Positions 50,842-59,710 of a DNA stretch of 64,000 nt are shown here, in pieces. Each line of letters starts with the position of its first letter. Within the stretch, counting starts at the first letter, position 1. Position numbers and translations under genes: made by a program. This stretch comes from Bacillus sp. M6-12 (GTDB lineage Bacteria; Bacillota; Bacilli; Bacillales; DSM-1321). The stretch covers positions 372,001-436,000 of the forward strand of contig NZ_PGVF01000006.1 in NCBI RefSeq assembly GCF_002860285.1, given 5' to 3'. The notes below the pieces were generated by a model. The model was given only the letters and a program-made list of their open reading frames with translations, did no database searches and was not told the DNA's origin.

Positions 50842-50980
50842 CAGTTCACCTCCCCATGTTTATGTTTCCCTGGATAATCAAAAAAAGTTTAAAAAACAGG
50901 ATATTAATGATTGCGGAATTTTCCAACTTCTTTTATAGTTAATATATCGGGAAATGTTTGAAATTTTTTTGAAAATAAAA

Positions 50981-50998
50981 TGAATGAGTGTTCATTCA
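50981..50998 (+). promoter_or_regulatory. FadR operator upstream of fadN
   Basis: TGAATGA-GTGT-TCATTCA: a perfect 7-bp palindrome equal to the B. subtilis FadR box (TGAATGAN4TCATTCA). Long-chain acyl-CoA releases FadR, which opens the fatty-acid degradation operon. Confidence 0.88.
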
Positions 50999-51017
50999 AC
51001 TATTATGTCAGGGGGAT

Positions 51018-53408
51018 ATGAACTTGGTGCGACAAATTCAAAGGGCTGCTGTTTTAGGTTCAGGGGTTATGGGATCAGGAATTGCTGCACACCTTGCGAA
51101 CATCGGCATACCTACATTGTTATTAGATATAGTGCCTCGGGAATTGTCTGAGGATGAAAAGAAAAGAGGATTGTCTCTTGAGGATAAATCGGTTAGAAAC
51201 CGAATCAGCCAGGGAGCTATACAAAAGCTTTTAAAACAAAAGCCGGCCCCATTGACTTCAAAGAAAAACCTCGCATTGATTGAAGCAGGGAACTTTGAGG
51301 ATGATATGAATCGCCTTAGCGAAGTCGATTGGGTAATTGAAGTGGTTGTTGAAAATCTTGCAGTTAAGAAAACGGTCTTTGAACAGGTGGACAAATACCG
51401 AAAGCAAGGAAGCATCATTTCTTCTAATACATCCGGAATCTCTATAGAAGCAATGGCAGAGGGGCGATCTGAGGATTTCAGAAAAAATTTCCTTGGCACT
51501 CATTTCTTTAACCCTCCTCGGTATTTAAAACTTCTTGAGGTCATACCGACTAAGGAAACTGATCCTCAAGTGTTTTCTTTCATGAAGCTTTTTGGGGAAG
51601 ATGTCCTTGGTAAAGGTGTAGTTGAAGCAAAGGATACGCCAAACTTCATTGCAAACCGGATCGGAACCTATGGTCTGCTGGTTACTGTGAGAGAAATGCT
51701 GAAGGGCGGCTACAGTGTTGGTGAAGTCGACTCAGTAACAGGGCCGCTTATCGGCCGTGCCAAAAGTGCAACCTTCCGCACTTTGGATGTTGTAGGTCTT
51801 GATACATTCGCCCATGTAGCTAAGAACGTATATGACCAAGTGGAAGGTGCGGAAAAAGAAGTATTTGAAATTCCAGAGTTTTTGAAAAAGATGATTGAAA
51901 ATGGATGGCTTGGAAGCAAATCCGGTCAAGGCTTTTTCTTGAAAAAAGGTAAAGAGATTCTTGAATTGAATCCACAGACTCTTGAATATGAAGAAAGAAA
52001 AAAATTAAAAGCGGCTTCGATTGAGTTAAGCAAACAGGAAAAAGGCTTAGCCAATAAAATGAAAGCGCTTGTATATAGCAATGACCGGGCCGGAGAACTG
52101 CTGTGGAATATTTTCAGCCCTGTAATGGTGTATTCAGCAGATCTGCTAGGCAAAATTGCTGATGATATCGTCGCGATTGACCAGGCAATGAAATGGGGTT
52201 TCGGATGGTCTCAGGGTCCTTTTGAGACATGGGATGCAATCGGCCTTGAAAAATCAGTACTCAGGATGGGAGAACAAGGACTGCAGGTGCCTGAATGGAT
52301 CAAGCAAATGCTTGCAAACGGAAACACCTCCTTCTACAAAGAAGAAGACGGAAAAGTTCTATATTATTCAAACGGTGAATATAAAGAATTGGTTGAGAAT
52401 CCAAAGGTTATCAATCTGAAAGCAATCAAAAAACAAAAAGGCGTTATCAAAAAGAACACTGGCGCCAGCCTGATTGACATAGGTGATGGAGTTGCTTTAT
52501 TGGAATTCCATTCTCAAAGCAATGCCATTGGTTTAGATATCGTTCAAATGATCAATTTCGCTATAGATGAAGTTGAAAAGCATTATAAAGGTCTGGTTAT
52601 CGGAAATCAGGGCAAAAACTTCTGCGTAGGCGCAAACCTGGCGATGATGCTAATGGAAGCGCAGGATGATAATATTTTTGAACTAGATATGGTTGTCCGC
52701 CATTTCCAGCAAGCCATGATGAAGATCAAATATAGCACTAAGCCGGTAGTAGCTGCTCCATTTGGAATGGCGCTTGGCGGAGGTGCGGAAGTCTGCCTGC
52801 CTGCTGCACATATCCAAGCATCTTCTGAAACATATATGGGACTTGTTGAAGTCGGCGTTGGCCTCATTCCAGGTGGCGGCGGAAATAAAGAATTATACAT
52901 CAAGCACTTGAACAGCATGCCAAAGGGTGTGGAATTTGACCTTCAAAAAGTAGCGAATAAAGTTTTTGAATCAATTGCAATGGCAAAGGTCTCCACTTCA
53001 GCTGCAGAAGCCCGGGAAAACAATTTCCTTAACTTCGCAGATGGCATCAGCGTTAATGGGGATCATTTGCTTTACGATGCAAAGCAAGCTGTTCTTGCTT
53101 TGTATGAAAGCGGTTATACTGCTCCAATTCGCCAAAAAGTTCCGGTTGTCGGTGAATCGGGCTACGCAGCTTTGCTTCTGGGAGCAGAAGCTATGAGGCT
53201 ATCGGGTTTCATTTCTGACCATGATATGCAAATTGCCAAGAAGCTCGCTTATGTAATCGCAGGCGGTAAGGTTCCATACGGCACCGAAGTCGATGAGCAG
53301 TACTTGCTTGATTTAGAGCGTGAAGCTTTCTTAAGCCTGATTGCACTTCCCAAATCGCAGCAAAGAATGCAGCACATGCTGTTGAAGGGCAAGCCCCTTC
53401 GCAACTAA
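51018..53408 (+). CDS. fadN: FadN: 3-hydroxyacyl-CoA dehydrogenase / enoyl-CoA hydratase
   Basis: 796 residues. N-terminal Rossmann domain (AAVLGSGVMGSGIAAHLANI; ISSNTSGISIEAMAEG; GTHFFNPPRYLKLLEVIPTK), a C-terminal 3HCDH helical half (FIANRIGTYGLLVTVREMLK), then a crotonase domain at about 500-700 (GLVIGNQGKNFCVGANLAMM; PVVAAPFGMALGGGAEVCLP; GLVEVGVGLIPGGGGNKELY). This order (dehydrogenase first) is that of B. subtilis FadN. Two steps of beta-oxidation. The ATG at 51018 has AGGGGGAT upstream; the frame open before it (50988) overlaps the FadR box. Confidence 0.95.
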   Translation: MNLVRQIQRAAVLGSGVMGSGIAAHLANIGIPTLLLDIVPRELSEDEKKRGLSLEDKSVRNRISQGAIQKLLKQKPAPLTSKKNLALIEAGNFEDDMNRLSEVDWVIEVVVENLAVKKTVFEQVDKYRKQGSIISSNTSGISIEAMAEGRSEDFRKNFLGTHFFNPPRYLKLLEVIPTKETDPQVFSFMKLFGEDVLGKGVVEAKDTPNFIANRIGTYGLLVTVREMLKGGYSVGEVDSVTGPLIGRAKSATFRTLDVVGLDTFAHVAKNVYDQVEGAEKEVFEIPEFLKKMIENGWLGSKSGQGFFLKKGKEILELNPQTLEYEERKKLKAASIELSKQEKGLANKMKALVYSNDRAGELLWNIFSPVMVYSADLLGKIADDIVAIDQAMKWGFGWSQGPFETWDAIGLEKSVLRMGEQGLQVPEWIKQMLANGNTSFYKEEDGKVLYYSNGEYKELVENPKVINLKAIKKQKGVIKKNTGASLIDIGDGVALLEFHSQSNAIGLDIVQMINFAIDEVEKHYKGLVIGNQGKNFCVGANLAMMLMEAQDDNIFELDMVVRHFQQAMMKIKYSTKPVVAAPFGMALGGGAEVCLPAAHIQASSETYMGLVEVGVGLIPGGGGNKELYIKHLNSMPKGVEFDLQKVANKVFESIAMAKVSTSAAEARENNFLNFADGISVNGDHLLYDAKQAVLALYESGYTAPIRQKVPVVGESGYAALLLGAEAMRLSGFISDHDMQIAKKLAYVIAGGKVPYGTEVDEQYLLDLEREAFLSLIALPKSQQRMQHMLLKGKPLRN

Positions 53409-53476
53409 ATTTATATCAATAATAACAGGCTAAATAATAAAAATTTGCACGGGGCTAGTTTAAGATGTCTAGCTCC

Positions 53477-53723
53477 AGCGCCCAGCCCCGACGCACACGA
53501 CGTGCTAGTGCCGACGTCGCCACAGGACGTGGCGGTTTAAGTCGGCCTTGAGTGTTGTAACCAAGTGCCGTTACAACCTTGGTCATAAGCCAATCACTTC
53601 TGAAGGCAAAAAGCGCCTTCTTAGCGTTTGTCTTATTCTTGTCGGGGGCCAACAGGATGTGGGTCAGGACGGCGTTGCCACAGGACGTGGCGAACTTAGC
53701 CGTTCTTCGTCTGCTAGGGCGCT
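53477..53723. repeat. Family B repeat, copy 3 (between fadN and fadA)
   Basis: AGCGCCC (53477-53483) to GGGCGCT (53717-53723), 247 bp. It is longer than the other copies: it repeats CCACAGGACGTGGCG twice (53519 and 53680) and holds an inner stretch with GTGCCGTTACAACCTTGG. It ends 10 bp before the ribosome site of fadA, so the whole repeat is in the operon mRNA. Confidence 0.75.
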
Positions 53724-53751
53724 TGCGCATTTCAAATTAAGGGGGATCCTC

Positions 53752-54930
53752 ATGAGAGAAGCGGTAATTGTTGCAGGGGCCAGGACTCCTGTAGGTAAAG
53801 CGAAAAAAGGTTCTCTTGCCACTGTAAGGCCGGATGATTTAGGAGCTCTTGTTGTAAAAGAGACATTAAAGCGTGCGGGAAATTATGAGGGCAATATCGA
53901 TGATTTAATAATTGGCTGCGCAATGCCGGAAGCTGAGCAAGGACTGAACATGGCGAGAAATATCGGCGCACTGGCAGGACTTCCTCACACAGTTCCAGCC
54001 ATTACTATAAACCGCTACTGTTCAAGCGGCCTTCAAAGCATAGCCTATGGAGCAGAACGGATTATGCTTGGACAGAGCGACACAATCATTGCTGGCGGAG
54101 CTGAGTCAATGAGCCTTGTGCCAATGATGGGCCATGTTACCCGCCCGAATGCAAAGCTTGCAGAAACGGCTCCTGAATACTACATGGGCATGGGCCATAC
54201 TGCAGAAGAGGTTGCAAAGAAATATGGCATTTCCCGTGAAGATCAGGATGCGTTCGCAGTCCGAAGCCATCTAAAAGCGGCAAAAGCCATTGCAGAAGGA
54301 AGATTCGCGGATGAAATCGTTCCGGTTGATGTAACAATTCGTTCAGTTGGTGCGGACAACAAACTAAAGGAAAAGTCCTTCCAATTTTCACAGGACGAGG
54401 GTGTCCGTGAAGGCACTACCACTGAGGTTCTTGGGAAGTTAAGACCAGCATTTTCCGTAACAGGCTCAGTTACAGCAGGAAACGCTTCACAAACAAGCGA
54501 TGGAGCAGCAGCAGTAATGGTTATGGACAGTGAAAAAGCATCCTCTCTTGGTTTAAAGCCAATGGGCAAATTCCGCTCCTTTGCGGTAGCCGGAGTGCCG
54601 CCGGAAATTATGGGAGTAGGACCGGTGGCTGCTATTCCTAAGGCATTAAAGCTGGCAGGTCTAGAACTGTCCGATATAGGTTTGTTTGAATTAAATGAAG
54701 CTTTTGCTTCTCAATCAATCCAAATTATCAGGGAACTTGGACTGGATGAGGAAATCGTCAATGTGAACGGAGGGGCAATTGCACTTGGCCATCCTCTTGG
54801 GTGTACAGGGGCGAAACTGACACTTTCCCTGCTGCACGAAATGAAGCGCAGAAATACCCAATTTGGTATTGTGACAATGTGTATCGGTGGCGGCATGGGC
54901 GCTGCAGGAGTATTTGAACTTTTAGCTTAA
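53752..54930 (+). CDS. fadA: FadA: acetyl-CoA C-acyltransferase (3-ketoacyl-CoA thiolase)
   Basis: 392 residues. Thiolase marks: nucleophile Cys in NRYCSSGLQSIAYGAERIML; NASQTSDGAAAVMVMDSEKA; NEAFASQSIQIIREL; HPLGCTGAK; and CIGGGMGAAGVFELL with the second catalytic Cys. It cleaves 3-ketoacyl-CoA to acetyl-CoA. The ATG at 53752 is preceded by AAGGGGGATC. The frame is open far upstream through repeat B copy 3, which should not be counted as coding. Confidence 0.95.
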   Translation: MREAVIVAGARTPVGKAKKGSLATVRPDDLGALVVKETLKRAGNYEGNIDDLIIGCAMPEAEQGLNMARNIGALAGLPHTVPAITINRYCSSGLQSIAYGAERIMLGQSDTIIAGGAESMSLVPMMGHVTRPNAKLAETAPEYYMGMGHTAEEVAKKYGISREDQDAFAVRSHLKAAKAIAEGRFADEIVPVDVTIRSVGADNKLKEKSFQFSQDEGVREGTTTEVLGKLRPAFSVTGSVTAGNASQTSDGAAAVMVMDSEKASSLGLKPMGKFRSFAVAGVPPEIMGVGPVAAIPKALKLAGLELSDIGLFELNEAFASQSIQIIRELGLDEEIVNVNGGAIALGHPLGCTGAKLTLSLLHEMKRRNTQFGIVTMCIGGGMGAAGVFELLA

Positions 54931-54999
54931 TAAAATAGAGTTATTTAGACTTTTTTAAGATTCAAAGTATATAACCCCATTTTTAAGGAGGAAAAAAGG

Positions 55000-56784
55000 A
55001 TGTCTAATCAAACAGAGAGCATTATTAAAGGCGGCAGCTTCCTAATTGAAGATGTTGCATATGAAAACGTATTTACACCGGAGGACTATTCAGACGAACA
55101 AAAGATGATCGCCAAAACAGCAGATGACTTCGTTACAAATGAAGTTCTCCCTGTTGTAGAAAAGCTTGAGAACCATGAATTTGAGCATTCAGTAAGATTG
55201 CTGAAAGAAGCCGGAGAACTTGGTCTGCTTGGAGCTGATGTACCTGAGGAATATGGCGGCCTGGGTCTTGATAAGATCAGTTCAGCTTTGATTTCAGAAA
55301 AAATGTCCCAGGCAGGGGGATTCTCCATCACTCATGGAGCCCATGTTGGTATTGGTTCACTTCCAATTGTCCTGTTCGGCAACGAAGAACAAAAGCACAA
55401 ATATCTTCCTCTTTTGGCCACCGGCGAAAAAATTGCGGCGTACGCATTGACTGAACCAGGGTCCGGCTCTGACGCTTTAGGGGCAAAAACTACAGCTAAA
55501 TTGAATGCTGAGGGAACTCACTTTGTATTGAATGGTGAAAAGCAATGGATCACCAATGCCGGTTTCGCTGACGTTTTCGTCGTATATGCAAAAATTGATG
55601 GTGAACATTTTTCAGCCTTTATCGTGGAGCGCGAATACTCAGGCGTATCAGTCGGGCCTGAAGAAAAGAAAATGGGTATCAAGAGTTCTTCTACCCGTAC
55701 ATTAATTCTTGAGGATGCTATGGTACCAAAAGAAAACTTGCTTGGCGAAGCCGGAAAAGGTCATGTTATTGCGTTTAACATCCTTAATATTGGCCGCTAC
55801 AAGCTTGGAGTGGGAGCTGTAGGCGGATCAAAACGTGCATTCCAAATCGCTGCTGCCTACACGAACCAGCGCCAGCAGTTTAAGACGCCGATTTCTTCTT
55901 TTAACCTGACAAGAGAAAAGCTGGCTACAATGGCTTCTAAAATCTACGCAGCAGAAAGCTCAGTTTACCGTACTGTAGGTCTATTCGAGGACCACATGGG
56001 CAAACTGACGATTGAAGAAGCAAAAGACCGTAAAAAGGTAGCAGCGTCCGTTGCAGAATATGCTATCGAGTGTTCTTTAAACAAGTTCTTCGCGTCTGAA
56101 GTGCTGGATTATGTAGTCGATGAGGGCGTACAGCTCCATGGCGGCTATGGATTTATGGCAGAGTATGAAATTGAGAGAGCGTACCGCGATTCAAGAATTA
56201 ACCGTATTTTTGAAGGGACAAATGAAATTAATCGTCTATTAGTGCCAGGCACCTTCATCCGTAAAGCAATGAAGGGCGAGCTGCCGTTATTCCAAAAAGC
56301 TCAGGCTTTACAGGAAGAATTGATGATGATGATGCCTGAAGAACCAGGCGACGAGCCGCTTGCAGCTCAAAAGCATTTAGTGAAAAATGCCAAAAAAATC
56401 GGCTTGCTTTCAGCAGGATTGGCAGTTCAGAAATTCGGTAAAGCGCTTGAAAAGGAGCAAGAGGTGCTTGTAAATATAGCTGATATCGTGTCCCTGGCTT
56501 ATGCAATGGAATCAGCCGTATTGCGCACAGAAAAAGCAATTGCGAAATCTGGCCTCGAAAAGAATCAGCAAAAACTGCTTTATACTGAAATTTTCTGCCA
56601 GGAAGCGTTCAACTTAATTGAACAGCATGCAAAAGAAACCCTATTGGCTGTTGAAAGCGGAGACACTCTTCGAATGATGCTTTCCGCACTGCGCAAATTT
56701 ACTAGACATACACCGATCAATGTAATCGGCAAAAAGCGTGAAGCAGCTGAGAAGCTAGTTGAAGCTGAAAGGTTTGTTTTATAA
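55000..56784 (+). CDS. fadE: FadE: acyl-CoA dehydrogenase
   Basis: 594 residues. ACAD marks: [21 protein letters not shown] (FAD/substrate loop), [30 protein letters not shown]-like region as [17 protein letters not shown], and [32 protein letters not shown] near 385-415, containing the EGTNE catalytic Glu region. A C-terminal helical extension of about 180 residues matches the long form of FadE (YusJ). It does the first beta-oxidation step. AAGGAGG precedes the ATG. Confidence 0.95.
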   Translation: MSNQTESIIKGGSFLIEDVAYENVFTPEDYSDEQKMIAKTADDFVTNEVLPVVEKLENHEFEHSVRLLKEAGELGLLGADVPEEYGGLGLDKISSALISEKMSQAGGFSITHGAHVGIGSLPIVLFGNEEQKHKYLPLLATGEKIAAYALTEPGSGSDALGAKTTAKLNAEGTHFVLNGEKQWITNAGFADVFVVYAKIDGEHFSAFIVEREYSGVSVGPEEKKMGIKSSSTRTLILEDAMVPKENLLGEAGKGHVIAFNILNIGRYKLGVGAVGGSKRAFQIAAAYTNQRQQFKTPISSFNLTREKLATMASKIYAAESSVYRTVGLFEDHMGKLTIEEAKDRKKVAASVAEYAIECSLNKFFASEVLDYVVDEGVQLHGGYGFMAEYEIERAYRDSRINRIFEGTNEINRLLVPGTFIRKAMKGELPLFQKAQALQEELMMMMPEEPGDEPLAAQKHLVKNAKKIGLLSAGLAVQKFGKALEKEQEVLVNIADIVSLAYAMESAVLRTEKAIAKSGLEKNQQKLLYTEIFCQEAFNLIEQHAKETLLAVESGDTLRMMLSALRKFTRHTPINVIGKKREAAEKLVEAERFVL

Positions 56785-56968
56785 AAGGATTATAAGTCTG
56801 CAGCCTGACAGATAAAGCCTTTTTGCCATACAATTCATTATGACGGGAATATCCAGCTGGATATTCTCGTTTTCCTATTGTCCATTCGGAGCATATTATG
56901 GGAAATCCACAGCATATTTTTTGTATTCAGGAAACAGAACGGTTATGCTAACGATAGGTGGTGAAATT

Positions 56969-57325
56969 ATGACTGTAACGTTTTATTGGTATCCGAAATG
57001 CGGAACCTGCCGTAATGCAAAAAAATGGCTTGATAGCCATAATATTCAGTATGAGGCCATACATATCGCTGAAAATCCGCCTTCCAGACAGCAAATTGAA
57101 GAACTTTATAAAAAGAGCGGGTTAGACATAAAAACGTTTTTTAATACCAGTGGCCAGAAGTATAGGGAACTGGGAATAAAGGATAGGATAAAGGAAGCGT
57201 CAATTGGTGAACTTCTCGATATCCTTTCAAGTGATGGAATGCTGATAAAAAGGCCAATTGTTACCGATGGATCTTCGGTTTCAGTCGGGTTTAAGGAAGA
57301 AGAATTTACCGAAAAATGGCTGTAG
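56969..57325 (+). CDS. yusI: ArsC/Spx-type thioredoxin-fold protein (YusI)
   Basis: 118 residues. CxxC reading WYPKCGTCRNAKKWLDSHNI, then IAENPPSRQQIEELYKKSGL, FFNTSGQKYRELGIKDRIKE and MLIKRPIVTDGSSVSVGFKE: ArsC/Spx family with the RPI cis-Pro element. The C-terminal Arg-dependent RNAP contact of Spx (SRR) is not evident, so it is called YusI, a likely redox protein or arsenate reductase. GGTGGTG lies 6 nt before the ATG at 56969; the longer frame (56840) has no start signals. Confidence 0.82.
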   Translation: MTVTFYWYPKCGTCRNAKKWLDSHNIQYEAIHIAENPPSRQQIEELYKKSGLDIKTFFNTSGQKYRELGIKDRIKEASIGELLDILSSDGMLIKRPIVTDGSSVSVGFKEEEFTEKWL

Positions 57326-57423
57326 ATGCAAAAAACAGCAAATTTCGAAGCGCTCAGCTTTAAAAAAACAAAAAATCTATTATACTAAAATAGATCTATT
57401 ATTATGAATTTGGAGGGATTGTA

Positions 57424-57807
57424 ATGAGTACACCTAAAGAGCTTCGCTACTCAGAAGAGCACGAATGGGTAAAAACCGAGGGGGAAAACTTCCGCGTGGG
57501 GATTACACATTTTGCACAATCAGAGCTAGGAGATATCGTTTTCGTTGAGCTTCCTGAAGTTGGAGATACAGTAACTGCCGATGAGCCATTTGGCAGCGTT
57601 GAATCTGTAAAAACTGTTTCTGAGCTTTATGCGCCAATCAGCGGAAAAGTAATTGAAGTGAATGAAGATTTGAATGATAATCCTGAATTCGTAAACGAGT
57701 CTCCTTATGAAAAGGCTTGGATGATTGTTATTGAACCTTCTGATACTAGTGAACTGGACAACCTGATGACAGCGGAGCAATACGAAGAGATGACAAAAGA
57801 AGACTAA
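57424..57807 (+). CDS. gcvH: Glycine cleavage system H protein
   Basis: 127 residues. [20 protein letters not shown]; lipoyl-lysine motif [40 protein letters not shown]. It carries the lipoyl arm for glycine cleavage and, in Bacillus, is the relay for lipoate assembly. GGAGGG lies 6 nt before ATG; a short hairpin with T-run follows. Confidence 0.96.
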   Translation: MSTPKELRYSEEHEWVKTEGENFRVGITHFAQSELGDIVFVELPEVGDTVTADEPFGSVESVKTVSELYAPISGKVIEVNEDLNDNPEFVNESPYEKAWMIVIEPSDTSELDNLMTAEQYEEMTKED

Positions 57808-57817
57808 TTGTTAGGGG

Positions 57818-57847
57818 GAGAGGCATTTGGCCTTTCCTTTTTTTGAC
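57818..57847 (+). terminator. Probable terminator after gcvH
   Basis: GGGAGAGGC / GGCCTTTCC pair around ATTT and run into TTTTTTT. Confidence 0.6.
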
Positions 57848-57879
57848 GGATTAGTAAAGATAATGTTCTAATTTTTCAA

Positions 57880-58080
57880 TTTGAATAAAGCAGAATAAAG
57901 ATTAAGGCACTCCAGAATTCTTATATTATCTGGGGTAAATGTGTCACCGTCAAGCTGGTGTTGTAAAGCGATGGCTTTGAATTTCATTTGGCCGTTAGGG
58001 GTTCTTCAGTGTACCCTTTACGCAGCGGGTCCCAGCTAATTTGCCGCCCTTATGGCACTGCTCACCATCCGTTTTTTCTT
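57880..58080 (-). other. Gap between gcvH and yusF with broken minus-strand frames
   Basis: B. subtilis has yusG (DUF2553) here. On the minus strand two frames joined by one shift near 57998 would read DGEQCHKGGKLAGTRCVKGT-LKN then PNGQMKFKAIALQHQLDGDT FTPDNIRILECLN. It could be a decayed gene; no start with ribosome site is visible and I would not call it coding. Confidence 0.25.
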
Positions 58081-58097
58081 GTCAGGAGGATAAGGCT

Positions 58098-58460
58098 ATG
58101 GAAAGTGTTTATTCTGAAAAGGTAATCATTGTCGAAGGATCTTCGGATAAGCGCAAGGTAAAAAGTGTAGTGAAAGAAGATGTCGAAATAATCTGTACTA
58201 ATGGAACAATTTCTTTAACGCGCCTGGACGAGCTTGTGGAAGAACTTTATAACAAGGATGTATTTATTCTGGTAGATGCAGACGAATCCGGGGAAAAGCT
58301 GAGAAAACAATTAAAAAGGGAAATGCCTGACGCGGTCCACCTTTTTATCGATAAGATGTACCGTGAAGTGGCTACTGCTCCAAAATATCATATCGCAACA
58401 GTACTGCTGACAGCGAATATTGATGTATATGCAGAATATTTAGAACAAAGGATGAATTAA
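58098..58460 (+). CDS. yusF: Toprim-domain protein (YusF)
   Basis: 120 residues. One Toprim module: EKVIIVEGSSDKRKVKSV (Glu), DVFILVDADESGEKLRKQLK (DxD pair), HLFIDKMYREVATAPK. Toprim modules bind Mg in primases and RNase M5-like nucleases; this single-domain protein matches the place and length of YusF. AGGAGGATAAGG precedes the ATG. Confidence 0.85.
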   Translation: MESVYSEKVIIVEGSSDKRKVKSVVKEDVEIICTNGTISLTRLDELVEELYNKDVFILVDADESGEKLRKQLKREMPDAVHLFIDKMYREVATAPKYHIATVLLTANIDVYAEYLEQRMN

Positions 58461-58465
58461 CACAT

Positions 58466-58774
58466 ATGAAGGAATGGGAAGAGGAAGAATTAAACCTTTC
58501 AATTCAGTGGAAACAGTCGTTCTGTTTGTTTTTATATACTCCTATGTGCGGTACCTGCCAGGTTGCCACCAAGATGCTTTCGGTAACTCTGGAGGCACAG
58601 CCTGGAATCAGATGCGGGAAAATGAACCTTAATTATATGAAGCATATTGCCTCTCAATATGAAATAGAAAGTGTGCCATGTTTATTAATTTTTAAAAATG
58701 GGCAGCTGGAAAAGAAAATCTATGCGTTTCAGTCCGTCCCATACTTATTTGACGAATTAAAGGGTATCTCATAA
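58466..58774 (+). CDS. yusE: Thioredoxin-like protein (YusE)
   Basis: 102 residues. Active site FLYTPMCGTCQVATKML (CGTC), cis-Pro in IESVPCLLIFKNGQ. It is a small cytoplasmic thioredoxin-fold protein; the pair yusF-yusE is kept as in B. subtilis with a 5-bp gap. The ribosome site (AAAGGATG) overlaps the end of yusF, giving coupling. Confidence 0.85.
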   Translation: MKEWEEEELNLSIQWKQSFCLFLYTPMCGTCQVATKMLSVTLEAQPGIRCGKMNLNYMKHIASQYEIESVPCLLIFKNGQLEKKIYAFQSVPYLFDELKGIS

Positions 58775-58846
58775 AAAACGCTGGCTATCATAAACCCCGT
58801 ATTATCCCCTAAAACAATTCCTAATAGGAAATCATTGTCTTAATGA

Positions 58847-58899
58847 ACTGCACCCCAATTGTTAGATACCATCTAACAGTTTGGGGTGTAGTTTTTTTA
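58847..58899 (+). terminator. Strong terminator after yusE
   Basis: ACTGCACCCCAA (58847-58858) and TGTTAGAT pair with ATCTAACA and TTGGGGTGTAGT (58881-58892), then TTTTTTT. Confidence 0.9.
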
Positions 58900-59059
58900 T
58901 GGGGAAATCCAATTTTCCCCCCCCCCGTGTGCCTAACTGACGCAACTCTACATAACAAATTTTGACAGGAAACATATTTTCCGGGAAATATGACAATCAT
59001 TTCTTTCAAATTGTCTCTTTATCCCATTAAATGTCGATAGTTTAGGAAAGGGTTTTTGC

Positions 59060-59452
59060 TTGCTGCTGTGGAAAATATTTACTAAAGATATTATGAAATG
59101 GGGGATTTTCATAGAAGAGCTATTGGCAGTCCTTATTAACAATATTAAAGACAGAAAACATTTGAAATCTCTTATGCAGCAAAAGAATATTCGGCTGCAT
59201 TTTATATCCGGAGAAGAACGAGGAAGCGTTACCCTGAATGAAAATGAGAGAAACAGTCTTGAAGGTGACTTTGGGAGAGAGGTTTTCATTTACGGGAGCC
59301 TTCAGGCCATCGGTACCATTCTGAATGGAAAAACAAGACTGCAGACCATGATAAAAAGAGGTGACATTAAAGTCGAAGGAAGATTCAGAGAAATCCTGCT
59401 TTTAGAATCGTTATTTATCCTCTGTAAGCCTTATGCAATCAATCAATTTTGA
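59060..59452 (+). CDS. yusD: YusD-like SCP2 sterol-binding-domain protein
   Basis: 130 residues from TTG 59060: IKDRKHLKSLMQQKNIRLHF then GREVFIYGSLQAIGTILNGK and TRLQTMIKRGDIKVEGRFRE. The last part is the SCP2-like hydrophobic pocket segment (LxxMxxRGDIKVxGxFRxxL). The place fits B. subtilis yusD between yusE and met genes. AAAGGG lies 7 nt before the TTG; start not certain. The gap 58900-59059 has a run of nine C near 58919. Confidence 0.65.
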   Translation: MLLWKIFTKDIMKWGIFIEELLAVLINNIKDRKHLKSLMQQKNIRLHFISGEERGSVTLNENERNSLEGDFGREVFIYGSLQAIGTILNGKTRLQTMIKRGDIKVEGRFREILLLESLFILCKPYAINQF

Positions 59453-59469
59453 ATATTCAATTAAATATA

Positions 59470-59499
59470 TTGACTGGGCTATCAGCGCCATGTTATATT
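59470..59499 (+). promoter_or_regulatory. SigA promoter of metY
   Basis: TTGACT (59470-59475), 18-bp spacer, TATATT (59494-59499), 24 bp ahead of the S-box aptamer. Confidence 0.7.
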
Positions 59500-59522
59500 T
59501 CCGTTAATAAGATTAATAAATA

Positions 59523-59661
59523 CTTATCAAGAGAGGCGGAGGGACTGGCCCGACGAAGCCCGGCAACCGGTATAAACATACACGGTGCTAATTCCAGCAG
59601 AGTGTAACTCTGAAAGATAGGGAGAGATAAACCAGCCTCTTCTTTGAAGAGGTTTTTTGTT
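59523..59661 (+). promoter_or_regulatory. S-box (SAM-I) riboswitch 1, controlling metY
   Basis: All aptamer landmarks are present: CTTATCAAGAGAGGCGGAGG, CTGGCCCGACGAAGCCCGGC, AACCGGTATAAACATACACG, GTGCTAATTCCAGCAGAG and CTGAAAGATAGGGAGAG. The terminator CCTCTTC-TTT-GAAGAGG then TTTTTT follows (59635-59659). With SAM bound, transcription stops before metY. Confidence 0.95.
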
Positions 59662-59710
59662 GTATTTTCTCCTTGCAGCTTTTACAAAATATCAGTTAGG
59701 AGATGGGAGT

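Noticed and set aside
53548-53751. N-terminal extension of FadA
   Set aside because: The open frame before ATG 53752 runs through repeat B; the thiolase N terminus and ribosome site are at 53752.
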